Shown piece by piece: positions 35,972 to 48,445 of a stretch of DNA of 64,000 bases. Each line of letters begins with the position of its first letter. Position 1 is the stretch's first letter. Below the pieces are notes generated by a model. The model did not search any database and was not told where the DNA came from. It saw only the letters and a list, made by a program, of their open reading frames with translations. The stretch covers positions 38,515,759 through 38,579,758 of the forward strand of contig OZ025249.1 of assembly GCA_964019135.1 (NCBI GenBank). Direction: 5' to 3'. A program made the position numbers and the translations under genes. This DNA is from Arenicola marina (taxonomy: Eukaryota; Annelida; Polychaeta; Arenicolidae).

Positions 35972-38900
35972 GTGAGTACCCTGCACCCCTAAGGCTAAAT
36001 AGCGTCCTGACGTCACGTACATATATATGTGGCACCTTTTCTTGTTTTTTTATTCTGTCCTCCTTTATTACCAGACCTATTAATGCAATTTACTCCATGT
36101 GTTTTTTAAATTTAATCACAGAACCGTAGGTCATGTGCAAGTGATAGTGTGGTGTAAAAAATAGTAAACACTTAAACAATATTTTTTTGCAGTTTGCATA
36201 ATAAATCAACAAGGATTTACCCCTTTAGGGGCCATTTTAAAATATTTGAGAACATTTGTCGCTAATATATTACAAACATATTTTACTTCTTTCAGAAATA
36301 TAATAAATTCTGCTTAATTTGCTTGCATGCATTTGTCGTTTGGTACATAACATACATTGGTATTAAATATTTTTACAACTATTATTTTTTAATCCCACAG
36401 TATAAATACATCTAAAACATGTATATATATACACATTTGTCGGTTTTAACGATTTATCAATTAGTTTGTCTTTTTCGGCTTTTAGTCGTATGGTGGTTTC
36501 GCGACGTCCCACGCCGTGGCCAACGAGACCGACATTTACCTGTGTGGCATGTCGGGCGCCGCGCTCTCCGATCGCAGATACTACGGTACGACGACTGCCC
36601 ATTAATCATTGGTGACGTCATCAACACACCTTCACAACTATGACGTCACAACCCTGTAATTTCTGCCCGTTAAAGTGCGATTGCTGCATCCAGGCTTGTC
36701 ATGCACGTCCCTGCGGGAACTGATGGCAGCTTAATTATATATTTTTTCTCAGTTTATATTTATCTATTTGGATATTTTCCATTAAAAATCCCCATAAATG
36801 TCACTGACAGTAATGGATATACGCTGACAGCCTAATCGTTGTGCCTTCTGTCGTGGTGGTAGACGTTTTGCGATAGCTTTAAGGATGAATTCTTCCACGT
36901 GCACGGTAGGCTTTTATAAAATGGTATCCTACGGAAGCCGAAAGGGGTCATTTACTAGCGATTAGGTCTTCATCACAGACAGACGCACAATCTGCTCCTC
37001 ATGATGCAAATTAATATAGCTCTGAACCAGTATTGTGTCCCCTATATACGGCATACGAATCCAACACTCCACAGCCAACACCTGTCTTATTTAGTCTTGT
37101 CAAGAATTACCACCAAAGACACAGACCCCATCGGATTGCTTCTTATAGATATGATCATATTGGCGTTGCCATGGCCACCGCTACTCTTTCACACATGCCG
37201 GTATACACGCGTTGTATGACCTTGAACCTCACTCCCCCTCTCGCACACACGCATACACGCATACACGCACACACGCCCGCCTGTTATCGTTTATATCAGT
37301 TACGGACTCGGGGGGCGGGGGGCGGGGGGGGGGCACAGGGACTACGCCCCTTCCTTTGCCTCGAAAATCGACAAAAAAGACTTGATTGAGTTTTTATGCA
37401 CCTGACGACTGCATAGTTATGTACAGCGTCAATGACCCAAGTAATGCGTCGTCCCAACGATGACTTGTAGCGCCACCTTGCGAAAGAGCTCGCGCGTTGG
37501 CGATACATCTAGTTCCGGCAGTTCTAGTGCGCGTGTCTGACGGCCGAAACGAACTTTACTGAATCCAACATGGCGCAAACCCAACCCACAAGCTATAGAC
37601 TCCCGCGCATGTGATTTGGTGTCACCATGACTTCTTGCGATACGCATAGTTCGACTGTAGTCACTGTAACCAGCGCTCAAAGTAGATCTTAGTCCGGACA
37701 CGTGTAGTTTGTTTACTGACTTCCGGTTTCGTTTCCGTCCGCAGACACGGCCCACACTGAGCGCTACATGGGCTTCGCTACCCCGGAGGATAACGAGGAG
37801 GGATATGAGGTAGGCATGGCAGTGGGCTAATCCGCAACTGAAGACTAAATGCAATGTTGATGTTTTAAGCTATTTGTCGCATCCGATATCTCCCATGAGA
37901 TCTAAACTGGGCGGTCAAGCCAAATGGTGGTTTGATATAAGAGGTTAGCCACTCTCTTCATTTCGATCTCTGTGTGGTGAAGTTCACAACTGTTAATTAT
38001 GCTACTAAATATTGAGTAGTGCTTAGTATGAAGTAGTATTGTGTAATATTACTTATTAGGGGAAATATTTTTAAAGATATCAACAATATGTTCTTCTTGT
38101 GTGGATTTTTTTTTTTTTTTTTTTTTTTTTTCAAAATTGATGCATCGTGTTTGATGGTCTCCATATTTTGGCTCTAACATGAGCTATATTAAAATGTATT
38201 AAAATGTATCATACATCTGCCGGAGTCCTATAAACCGATTATGGCACTAATCTATCAAGATACTGACGCAAACATGCGTAAACGATAGGGACTAAACCAT
38301 GTCATGACTATTGTTCTCATATGTACCAGACGGTTGCATATTATGATGCATAGGCCTATTAAACAAAAGTTCCATTTACACGAGGAACACAACCAACAGG
38401 GTCAGAAGGTACTGGGGTCGATAATACACAGGATCATCAATGTTATAGAGAACTACTGGTCTGCGGCTAATAACAATTAACCGGCGTTAGTAATAATGAC
38501 AATAATGACAGTAATGACACTAATTGTCAATTGTTTTTTCCACAGCGAACGGACGTGATGAACAAGGTTGAACTGTTCCAGAACAAGAGTTTGCTGATCG
38601 TTCATGGCACAGCTGATGGTGAGACATGCCTTAGTTTCCCTCCCGTCCCCTCCCCACCCCTGTCTTCGTGTGGGGTTGCATAATACTCTTGTAAATAACA
38701 ATATAAATACCATACCAATTATATAAATACATGGCAGTCACTTCCTGCAGACGTGGGTCCGTGTTATTTGTAAAAGCCATCTAATGATATAATCAGGCCT
38801 AAAAAATAATGTAACGCGTTTGCTGCAATTGCTAGTGATGTCAAATTAGTGCTACCATTACTAGTTACCCGGTAGAGGAGGGTAGAGGAGGGTGGAGGCC

Positions 38901-41900
38901 GTGGATGGGTGATATCGGGTAGAGGGTGAAGGAGGTTGAAGGCGGGTGGAAGGGGTGGACGGGTGATGTCGGGTAGAGGGTGGAGGTGGGTAGAGACCGT
39001 GGATGGGTGATATCGGGTAGAGCAGGGTGGAGGAGGGTGGAGGCCGTAGACGGGTGATATCGGGTAGAGGATTGTGGAGGAGGGTAGAGACCATGGATGG
39101 GTGATATCGGGTATAGGGGAGTGGAGGAGGGAGGAGGCCGTGGACAGGTGATATCCGGTAGAGAAGGGTGGAGGACGGTGGAGGCCGTGGATGGGTGATA
39201 CCGGGTAGAGGAGGCTGAAGGAGGTTGAAGGCGGGTGGACGGGTGATATCGGGTAGAGGAGGGTGGAGGAGGGTAGAGACCGTGGTGGGTGATATCGGGT
39301 AGAGGAGGGTAGATGAAGGTGGAGGCCGTGGATGGGTGATATCGGGTATAGGAGAGTGGAGGAGGGTGGAGGGCTTTGATGGGTGATATCGGGTAGAAGA
39401 GTGAGGAGGAGGGTAGAGGAGGGTGGAGGAGGGTGAAGGGGGTGGAGGGGGGTGGAGGCCGTGGACGGGTGATATCGGGTAGAGGAGGGTGAAGTGGGGT
39501 GGAGGAGGGTGGAGGCCGTGGACGGGTGATATCTGGTATAGAGGAGTGGAGGAGGGTGGAGGCCGTGGACGGGTGATATCGGGTATAGGGGAGTGGAGGC
39601 CGTGGACGGGTGATATCCGGTAGAGAAGGGTGGAGGCCGTGGACGGGTGATATCCGGTAGAGAAGGGTGGAGGCCGTGGATGGGTGATATCGGGTAGAGG
39701 AGGGTGAAGGAGGTTGAAGGCGGGTAAAGGGAGTGGACGGGTGATATCGGGTAGAGAAGGGTGGAGGAGGGTGGAGGAGGGTAGAGACCGTGGACGGGTG
39801 ATATCGGGTAGAGGAGGGTGGAGGAGGGTAGAGACCGTGGATGGGTGATATCGGGTAGAGGAGGGTGGAGGAGGGTACAGACCGTGGATGGGTGATATCG
39901 GGTAGAGGAGAGTGGGGGAGGGTGGAGGGCGTTGATGGGTGATATCGGGTAGGGGAGGGTGGAGGAGGGTGGAGGTGGTGGAGGCCGTGGACGGGTGATA
40001 TCAGGTAGAGGAGGGTGGAGGAAGGTGGAGGCCGTGGATGGGTGATATCGGCTAGAGGAGGGTAGAGGAGGGAGGAGGCCGTGGACGGGTGATATCGGGT
40101 AGAGGAGGGTAGAAGAGGGTGGAGGCCGTGAACGGGTGATATCGGGTAGAGGATTGTGGAGGAGGGTAGATACCATAGATGCGGGATATCGGGTAAAGGA
40201 GGGTAGAGGAGAGTGGAGGCCGTGGATGGGTGATATCGGGTAAAGGAGGGTAGAGGAGGGTGGAGGCCGTGGATGGGTGATATCGGGTAGAGGAGGGTAG
40301 AGGAGGGTGGAGGGGGTGGAGGCCGTGGACGGGTGATATCGGGTAGAGGAGGGTGAAGGAGGGTGGAGGTGGTGGACGGGTGATATCGGGTAAAGGAGGG
40401 TAGAGGAGGGTGGAGGCCGTGGATGGGTGATATCGGGTAGAGGAGGGTAGAGGAGGGTGGAGGCAGTGGATGGGTGATATCGGGTAGAGGAGGGTAGAGG
40501 AGGGTGGAGGCAGTGGATGGGTGATATCGGGTAGAGGAGAGTGGAGGAGGGTGGAGGGCGTTGATGGGTGATATCGGGTAGAGGAGGGTGGAGGAGGGTG
40601 GAGGGGGGTGGAGGGGGTGGAGGCCGTGGACGGGTGATATTGGGTAGAGGAGGGTGAAGTGGGGTGGCGGAGGGTGGAGGCCGTGGACGGGTGATATCGG
40701 GTAGAGGAGGGTGAAGGAGGGTGGAGGGGGTGGACGGGTGATATCGGGTAAAGGAGGGTAGAGGAGGGTGGAGGCCGTGGATGGGTGATATCGGGTAGAG
40801 GAGGGTAGAGGAGGGTAGAGGCCGTGGATGGGTGATATCGGGTAGAGAAGGGTAGAGGAGGGTGGAGGGGGTGGAGGCCGTGGACGGGTGATATCGGGTA
40901 GAGGAGGGTGGAGGAGGGTGGAGGGGGTGGACGGGTGATATCGGGTAAAGGAGGGTAGAGGAGGGTGGAGGCCGTGGATGGGTGATATCGGGTAGAGGAG
41001 GGTAGAGGAGGGTGGAGGCCGTGGATGGGTGATATCGGGTAGAGAAGGGTAGAGGAGGGTGGAGGGGGTGGAGGCCGTGGACGGGTGATATCGGGTAGAG
41101 GAGGGTGAAGGAGGGTGGAGGGGGTGGACGGGTGATATCGGGTAAAGGAGGGTAGAGGAGGGTGGAGGCCGTGGATGGGTGATATCGGGTAGAGGAGGGT
41201 AGAGGAGGGTGGAGGCCGTAGATGGGTGATATCGGGTAGAGGAGGGTAGAGGAGGGTGGAGGCCGTGGATGGGTGATATCGGGTAGAGGAGGGTAGAGGA
41301 GGGTGGAGGCAGTGGATGGGTGATATCGGGTAGAGGAGGGTAGAGGAGGGTGGAGGCCGTGGATGGGTGATATCGGGTAGAGGAAGGTAGAGGAGGGTGG
41401 AGGCAGTGGATGGGTGATATCGGGTAGAGGAGGGTAGAGGAGGGTGGAGGGGGTGGAGGCAGTGGATGGGTGATATCGGGTAGAGGAGGGTGAAGGAGGG
41501 TGGAGGGGGTGGACGGGTGATATCGGGTAGAGGAGGGTAGAGGAGGGTGGAGGCAGTGGATGGGTGATATCGGGTAGAGGAGGGTAGAGGAGGGTGGAGG
41601 CAGTGGATGGGTGATATCGGGTAGAGGAGGGTAGAGGAGGGTGGAGGGGGTGGAGGCAGTGGATGGGTGATATCGGGTAGAGGAGGGTGAAGGAGGGTGG
41701 AGGGGGTGGACGGGTGATATCGGGTAGAGGAGGGTAGAGGAGGGTGGAGGCAGTGGATGGGTGATATCGGGTAGAGGAGGGTAGAGGAGGGTGGAGGCAG
41801 TGGATGGGTGATATCGGGTAGAGGAGGGTAGAGGAGGGTGGAGGCAGTGGATGGGTGATATCGGGTAGAGGAGGGTAGAGGAGGGTGGAGGGGGTGGAGG

Positions 41901-44900
41901 CAGTGGATGGGTGATATCGGGTAGAGGAGGGTGAAGGAGGGTGGAGGGGGTGGACGGGTGATATCGGGTAGAGGAGGGTAGAGGAGGGTGGAGGCAGTGG
42001 ATGGGTGATATCGGGTAGAGGAGGGTAGAGGAGGGTGGAGGCAGTGGATGGGTGATATCGGGTAGAGGAGGGTGGAGGCAGTGGATGGGTGATATCGGGT
42101 AGAGGAGGGTAGAGGAGGGTGGAGGCAGTGGATGGGTGATATCGGGTAGAGGAGGGTAGAGGAGGGTGGAGGCAGTGGATGGGTGATATCGGGTAGAGGA
42201 GAGTGGAGGAGGGTGGAGGGCGTTGATGGGTGATATCGGGTAGAGGAGGGTGGAGGAGGGTGGAGGGGGGTGGAGGGGGTGGAGGCCGTGGACGGGTGAT
42301 ATCGGGTAGAGGAGGGTGAAGTGGGGTGGCGGAGGGTGGAGGCCTTGGATGGGTGATATCGGGTAGAGGAGGGTGAAGGAGGGTGGAGGGGGTGGACGGG
42401 TGATATCGGGTAAAGGAGGGTAGAGGAGGGTGGAGGCCGTGGATGGGTGATATCGGGTAGAGGAGGGTAGAGGAGGGTAGAGGCCGTGGATGGGTGATAT
42501 CGGGTAGAGAAGGGTAGAGGAGGGTGGAGGGGGTGGAGGCCGTGGACGGGTGATATCGGGTAGAGGAGGGTGGAGGAGGGTGGAGGGGGTGGACGGGTGA
42601 TATCGGGTAAAGGAGGGTAGAGGAGGGTGGAGGCCGTGGATGGGTGATATCGGGTAGAGGAGGGTAGAGGAGGGTGGAGGCCGTGGATGGGTGATATCGG
42701 GTAGAGAAGGGTAGAGGAGGGTGGAGGGGGTGGAGGCCGTGGACGGGTGATATCGGGTAGAGGAGGGTGAAGGAGGGTGGAGGGGGTGGACGGGTGATAT
42801 CGGGTAAAGGAGGGTAGAGGAGGGTGGAGGCCGTGGATGGGTGATATCGGGTAGAGGAGGGTAGAGGAGGGTGGAGGCCGTAGATGGGTGATATCGGGTA
42901 GAGGAGGGTAGAGGAGGGTGGAGGCCGTGGATGGGTGATATCGGGTAGAGGAGGGTAGAGGAGGGTGGAGGCAGTGGATGGGTGATATCGGGTAGAGGAG
43001 GGTAGAGGAGGGTGGAGGCCGTGGATGGGTGATATCGGGTAGAGGAAGGTAGAGGAGGGTGGAGGCAGTGGATGGGTGATATCGGGTAGAGGAGGGTAGA
43101 GGAGGGTGGAGGGGGTGGAGGCAGTGGATGGGTGATATCGGGTAGAGGAGGGTGAAGGAGGGTGGAGGGGGTGGACGGGTGATATCGGGTAGAGGAGGGT
43201 AGAGGAGGGTGGAGGCAGTGGATGGGTGATATCGGGTAGAGGAGGGTAGAGGAGGGTGGAGGCAGTGGATGGGTGATATCGGGTAGAGGAGGGTAGAGGA
43301 GGGTGGAGGGGGTGGAGGCAGTGGATGGGTGATATCGGGTAGAGGAGGGTGAAGGAGGGTGGAGGGGGTGGACGGGTGATATCGGGTAGAGGAGGGTAGA
43401 GGAGGGTGGAGGCAGTGGATGGGTGATATCGGGTAGAGGAGGGTAGAGGAGGGTGGAGGCAGTGGATGGGTGATATCGGGTAGAGGAGGGTAGAGGAGGG
43501 TGGAGGCAGTGGATGGGTGATATCGGGTAGAGGAGGGTAGAGGAGGGTGGAGGGGGTGGAGGCAGTGGATGGGTGATATCGGGTAGAGGAGGGTGAAGGA
43601 GGGTGGAGGGGGTGGACGGGTGATATCGGGTAGAGGAGGGTAGAGGAGGGTGGAGGCAGTGGATGGGTGATATCGGGTAGAGGAGGGTAGAGGAGGGTGG
43701 AGGCAGTGGATGGGTGATATCGGGTAGAGGAGGGTGGAGGCAGTGGATGGGTGATATCGGGTAGAGGAGGGTAGAGGAGGGTGGAGGCAGTGGATGGGTG
43801 ATATCGGGTAGAGGAGGGTAGAGGAGGGTGGAGGCAGTGGATGGGTGATATCGGGTAGAGGAGAGTGGAGGAGGGTGGAGGGCGTTGATGGGTGATATCG
43901 GGTAGAGGAGGGTGGAGGAGGGTGGAGGGGGGTGGAGGGGGTGGAGGCCGTGGACGGGTGATATCGGGTAGAGGAGGGTGAAGTGGGGTGGCGGAGGGTG
44001 GAGGCCTTGGATGGGTGATATCGGGTAGAGGAGGGTGAAGGAGGGTGGAGGGGGTGGACGGGTGATATCGGGTAAAGGAGGGTAGAGGAGGGTGGAGGCC
44101 GTGGATGGGTGATATCGGGTAGAGGAGGGTAGAGGAGGGTAGAGGCCGTGGATGGGTGATATCGGGTAGAGAAGGGTAGAGGAGGGTGGAGGGGGTGGAG
44201 GCCGTGGACGGGTGATATCGGGTAGAGGAGGGTGGAGGAGGGTGGAGGGGGTGGACGGGTGATATCGGGTAAAGGAGGGTAGAGGAGGGTGGAGGCCGTG
44301 GATGGGTGATATCGGGTAGAGGAGGGTAGAGGAGGGTGGAGGCCGTGGATGGGTGATATCGGGTAGAGAAGGGTAGAGGAGGGTGGAGGGGGTGGAGGCC
44401 GTGGACGGGTGATATCGGGTAGAGGAGGGTGAAGGAGGGTGGAGGGGGTGGACGGGTGATATCGGGTAAAGGAGGGTAGAGGAGGGTGGAGGCCGTGGAT
44501 GGTTGATATCGGGTAGAGGAGGGTAGAGGAGGGTGGAGGCCGTGGATGGGTGATATCGGGTAGAGGAGGGTAGAGGAGGGTGGAGGCCGTGGATGGGTGA
44601 TATCGGGTAGAGGAGGGTAGAGGAGGGTGGAGGCAGTGGATGGGTGATATCGGGTAGAGGAGGGTAGAGGAGGGTGGAGGCCGTGGATGGGTGATATCGG
44701 GTAGAGGAAGGTAGAGGAGGGTGGAGGCAGTGGATGGGTGATATCGGGTAGAGGAGGGTAGAGGAGGGTGGAGGGGGTGGAGGCAGTGGATGGGTGATAT
44801 CGGGTAGAGGAGGGTGAAGGAGGGTGGAGGGGGTGGACGGGTGATATCGGGTAGAGGAGGGTAGAGGAGGGTGGAGGCAGTGGATGGGTGATATCGGGTA

Positions 44901-46591
44901 GAGGAGGGTAGAGGAGGGTGGAGGCAGTGGATGGGTGATATCGGGTAGAGGAGGGTAGAGGAGGGTGGAGGGGGTGGAGGCAGTGGATGGGTGATATCGG
45001 GTAGAGGAGGGTGAAGGAGGGTGGAGGGGGTGGACGGGTGATATCGGGTAGAGGAGGGTAGAGGAGGGTGGAGGCAGTGGATGGGTGATATCGGGTAGAG
45101 GAGGGTAGAGGAGGGTGGAGGCAGTGGATGGGTGATATCGGATAGAGGAGGGTAGAGGAGGGTGGAGGCAGTGGATGGGTGATATCGGGTAGAGGAGGGT
45201 AGAGGAGGGTGGAGGGGGTGGAGGCAGTGGATGGGTGATATCGGGTAGAGGAGGGTGAAGGAGGGTGGAGGGGGTGGATGGGTGATATCGGGTAGAGGAG
45301 GGTAGAGGAGGGTGGAGGCAGTGGATGGGTGATATCGGGTAGAGGAGGGTAGAGGAGGGTGGAGGCAGTGGATGGATGATATCGGGTAGAGGAGGGTGGA
45401 GGCAGTGGATGGGTGATATCGGGTAGAGGAGGGTGGAGGAGGGTGGAGGCCGTGGATGGGTGATATCGGTTGGATGCTGGTAGTTAAAGGATGCTCGATA
45501 TAGCATTACGGGAGGTGGGGAGTTGGAAGTGTACGGGTGACATAGGGGGCTCAGGCCGAGGACGAGGCCACCACGCTGGCGTACGTAACACCTCCTTCTA
45601 GGGTAACTTCTTGACTACCTCTGGTTTCGGTCTTCCACTTTCAGACAATGTGCATTTTGCCAGCTCAGCCCAGCTGATCCAGGCTCTGACCACCAACGAG
45701 ATCCAATTCCGCCTCCAGGTATGTAGCCCTCCCTACATACTCACCCTGTCAGGGCTAATAATGCTACATAGCTGGGGGACTCTCGCTCGGCTCGTAAGCT
45801 TTCATCCCCCACGGGTGAAAAATCATATTTCTCCATCTGGCCAGCGCGTAGTGCGGCCATTTCTGTATTAATGCGCGCGGCTGGCCTTGCCACGAGACTG
45901 CCATTGGTTCTCATTAACTGTCAACCAGTTGGCAGTGTTAGAATAACCGCTACTTCAGCCTATGATTGGTAAGCCGGTACAGCTCGCAGAGAGCTGGCTG
46001 CCTCCACAAATGTTTATTTACAACCCGGCCCAGCCTTTGAGGCACAGGTCACTGCTACTGGCAATGGAAACTGCGTCTGTCATCAGATGCTGTCCTTTAC
46101 TAGCATGAGACCAGTATTGATAACTACTTCAGCTTAATATTGTCTACGTTATACATTCCACTGCATCATCGTGCTTTCCGTTCCGTATACAGATTTAGCT
46201 GTATTGATTTATAAATATAAATTTCTTGATATAAATATTATGTATTTAAATATACTACTTTACATTTATGTATATATAATTTTAATTTTAATATATGTGT
46301 ATATGTTCCCGAATAAAGATTAATGTATCTGCATTGAATTTCACAGCCTCTATTTTCAACAAATATGAAATTGAAATAACGGCTTTCAAACGGAAATGAG
46401 CTCTATAATCACTATAATAAATATATATATAATACATATATTTCGGATGTTGTGGTTTTCAGCTGTACCCGGACCAGAACCATTACTTCTCCAGAAGCAG
46501 CCGCCACCTGTACCGCCTCTACACAGACTTCTTCCTGAAGGATTGCTGGCTGACGAACGCTCCTCGCAAGCGAGTGGACATTTTATACTGA
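35914..46591 (+). CDS. Dipeptidyl-peptidase IV family protein, C-terminal six exons (partial)
   Basis: Six exons (35914-35971, 36486-36585, 37745-37809, 38546-38618, 45645-45718, 46463-46591) join in phase and encode the last 165 residues of an S9B serine peptidase. Established for the family: type II membrane or secreted enzymes that remove X-Pro or X-Ala dipeptides, with a beta-propeller and an alpha/beta-hydrolase domain; DPP6 and DPP10 are catalytically dead channel partners. Seen here: GWSYGG (nucleophile Ser), ERYMGFATPEDN, HGTADDNVHF (Asp) and YPDQNHYF (His), so the whole triad is kept. The C-terminal helix resembles both FAP (DQNH) and DPP6/10 (QLYPD, HYF). The propeller and the rest of the catalytic domain should lie upstream but were not found. 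Assignment within the DPP4/FAP/DPP6/DPP10 group is open; Ser retention argues for an active enzyme or an invertebrate-type DPP10 relative. Confidence 0.88.
36486..36585 (+). CDS. DPP-family exon starting with the catalytic Ser
   Basis: Acceptor TTTTAG, donor GTACGA. It encodes 33 codons plus one base, beginning SYGGFATSHAVANETD and ending SDRRYY. The first codon, TCG, is the nucleophile serine of GWSYGG. The last base joins the next exon to make Asp (GAC). Confidence 0.9.
37745..37809 (+). CDS. DPP-family exon with TERYMG motif
   Basis: Acceptor CCGCAG, donor GTAGGC. It completes the split Asp codon, then encodes TAHTERYMGFATPEDNEEGY plus Glu. This aligns with the YTERYMGLPTPEDN segment of DPP4 and FAP. 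It ends in phase 0. Confidence 0.9.
38106..38131 (+). repeat. Oligo-T run of 26
   Basis: Uninterrupted T tract in the intron between the third and fourth visible DPP exons. It is not next to a splice site. Confidence 0.95.
38546..38618 (+). CDS. DPP-family exon with the catalytic Asp
   Basis: Acceptor CCACAG, donor GTGAGA. It encodes RTDVMNKVELFQNKSLLIV followed by HGTAD, with one base left over. The Asp of HGTAD corresponds to the triad Asp in DPP4. The intron that follows is 7026 bp and holds the large purine-rich array. Confidence 0.9.
38870..45470 (+). repeat. 6.6 kb purine-rich intronic minisatellite with 1662 bp higher-order period
   Basis: The base module is GGTAGAGGAGGGTGGAGGCC or a variant, then GTGGATGGGTGATATCG, with extra GGAGGGTAGAGG or GGTGGAGGGGGTGG insertions, so module length varies around 45-60 bases. 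The distinctive stretch AGGGTGAAGTGGGGTGGCGG begins at 40651, 42313 and 43975, exactly 1662 bases apart, and the sequence between is nearly identical. The left 1.8 kb (to about 40.2 kb) is more varied and older. The period is a multiple of 3, so a minus frame of 2213 codons (Pro/Ser/His-rich) stays open; I judge it an artefact. The + strand, which is the sense strand of the DPP intron, is G-rich with many GGG triplets. Confidence 0.93.
45645..45718 (+). CDS. DPP-family exon with DNVHF motif
   Basis: Acceptor TTTCAG, donor GTATGT. It completes a split Asp codon, then encodes NVHFASSAQLIQALTTNEIQ and FRLQ. This matches the DNVHFQ.SAQ..KAL segment that follows the catalytic Asp in DPP4 and FAP. 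It ends in phase 0. Confidence 0.9.
46463..46591 (+). CDS. Last DPP-family exon with the catalytic His and stop
   Basis: The acceptor is TTTCAG. It encodes 42 codons and TGA at 46589-46591: LYPDQNHYFSRSSRHLYRLY, then a C-terminal helix and a basic tail ending VDILY. The His of DQNH is the triad His. The protein ends about 30 residues after it, as is usual for the family. Confidence 0.9.
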   Translation: MYPDQNHYFSRSSRHLYRLYTDFFLKDCWLTNAPRKRVDILY

Positions 46592-48445
46592 CTCTCTGGC
46601 GCTCCGACTAAAACACGAACTGGGAGATAAATAACATCTCCTATCGCTCAAATTTATGCAAAACGCACCTCTGATGAGTCCATTGATCGGGACTCGATGT
46701 ACGGAAAAAATCCCTTACATATCGAAAGCAATCTGTGATAACGCATAATTAATTCCTTGCACACGTCACACGAATTTCTTCCAAATCGGGGCATCTTACT
46801 TTTTATTTTTCTTGGTTTTTCCCCTTTTTTTGAGTTTTACTGGCACATGCTATTTGATAGTACCGCCATAGTCGCTCCGAACGCTTGCTCGTGGATATGT
46901 CTTGTGTAACATGATACGAAACGGAGACTGGCGATGAAGGCCTATTACTGTGACAAGGAAATACAGCTGACAAAAGTTTTATCATTCTTTCAGAGTCATC
47001 TACAAGACAATCAACGTCTCAGAACAGCACAAAATTGTTTAAGCTAATCAAGTAACGCGAGAGTGTAGCCAGTGTAGGATAGTAATTGGCCATTCGGGAG
47101 GCGCGTGACATGCCGTCGTTGGCTCCCCCCAATCAGCGTGCCGGTTACGTTCCGTCTGATTGCGTCTTTGATCTATCAATTCGCTGTTTATGCCGACATT
47201 AGGTCGTTGTGGAAATTAAGCCTGTCGCGAAGACGAGGGCTGCGAAATAGGTCACGGAAAGAACAAAAAAAAAATCACAAATGGATGTCTCTCAGTACAG
47301 ACGGTGCCTGAATGAAGATTGCTCAAGCCAGCATTCCACATTAACTTAGTTCTACGACATGTAAACAGTGTGTGTTCTATGACTGGGCTGAACTGCTCTC
47401 GTCAGTTCATGTTTTAGGACTGTTACACTAAAATAGGAAACAATAACCAACCAGGGTCTGCCCTAAAATTAACCCAACGCAAACATCAGCTAGGGTTGTA
47501 CTTTCATGGTGTTTCTTCCCATTCTGTCCTGATGCATAACACATCCACCAAAGCAAGAGTACAGGTATATAGAGAACATTTCACTAAAATGTGCATTGTA
47601 TATGTGAATGCATATATCCGTTTCTATCAAAACCTGTTACACCTAAGTACATCACGTATGCTCTGGGATAGTTTAGCCATTTGCTTCTCGATTGTGTATC
47701 TTTCCGAGCGGTGGAAATTTAATATATGGATATGATTCCATCTTACCGTAATATGTATCACTATATGACAATCGACTGAAGTAATGAACCCGGTCATCTG
47801 TACATACGTGTACCATATATTATACATGAGGAAAAGAACTGTAATACAAAATCATCAATTTGCTACCTATGATAAAGGCATGCGTGAAGGAAGCCTCCTT
47901 TTTATATATTTAATATTTAATGACAAATCACCAGCAACGCTTATCCTGGGTCCATGTTCACCAAGGGTGCTTTGCAATAATGCAAGTTGGTGGTTGTATC
48001 GGGCTTTTATTGTTGATGTTGTTTATTTTGCCCAAACTTGCTTTTAGCGCACAATAAAGGACATCATTTTATTATTATTATTATTATACTCGATATGGCG
48101 TATATAGTACGTGGTATATATCCCTAGACCGATCATCCGAAATTAATTACCTAGATATATAATATATGTATATATATTTAATAGACAATCCTTGGTTATT
48201 GCTTCTAGTACAACCCATCCCCCTACCGCCCATTAGTAACGTTTCTCTTGGTGTTTAATAACTTTTGAAATCGTTGCCAAGGCGACCGGAGAAAAACGCG
48301 TTTATGACTTCGGCTGGCTGTCGCGGAAGATAATAATAAGGTATCTATGATGTTACCGGTCTGAACTAGGCTTGTATTATGCAACGCACATGTATGTACA
48401 CGCTACACGTCTCATGTAAAACCCCTGATGAAACATTCCAATAAA
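46592..48445 (+). other. Probable 3' UTR and downstream DNA of the DPP gene
   Basis: AT-rich sequence without coding content follows the stop. The first AATAAA is at 48053-48058, followed by an ATT trinucleotide run (about 48068-48087). A second AATAAA lies at 48440-48445. A 3' UTR of about 1.5-1.9 kb is inferred; either site could be used, or neither. Confidence 0.35.
48053..48058 (+). terminator. Candidate poly(A) signal AATAAA
   Basis: This is the first AATAAA after the DPP stop codon that I could find, about 1.46 kb downstream. It is a candidate by motif and position only. Confidence 0.3.

Noticed and set aside
38865-45506. 2213-codon minus strand open frame (Pro/Ser/His-rich) as a gene antisense to DPP
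   Set aside because: It coincides with the intronic array, whose 1662 bp period is a multiple of 3. The frame is explained by a stop-free unit.
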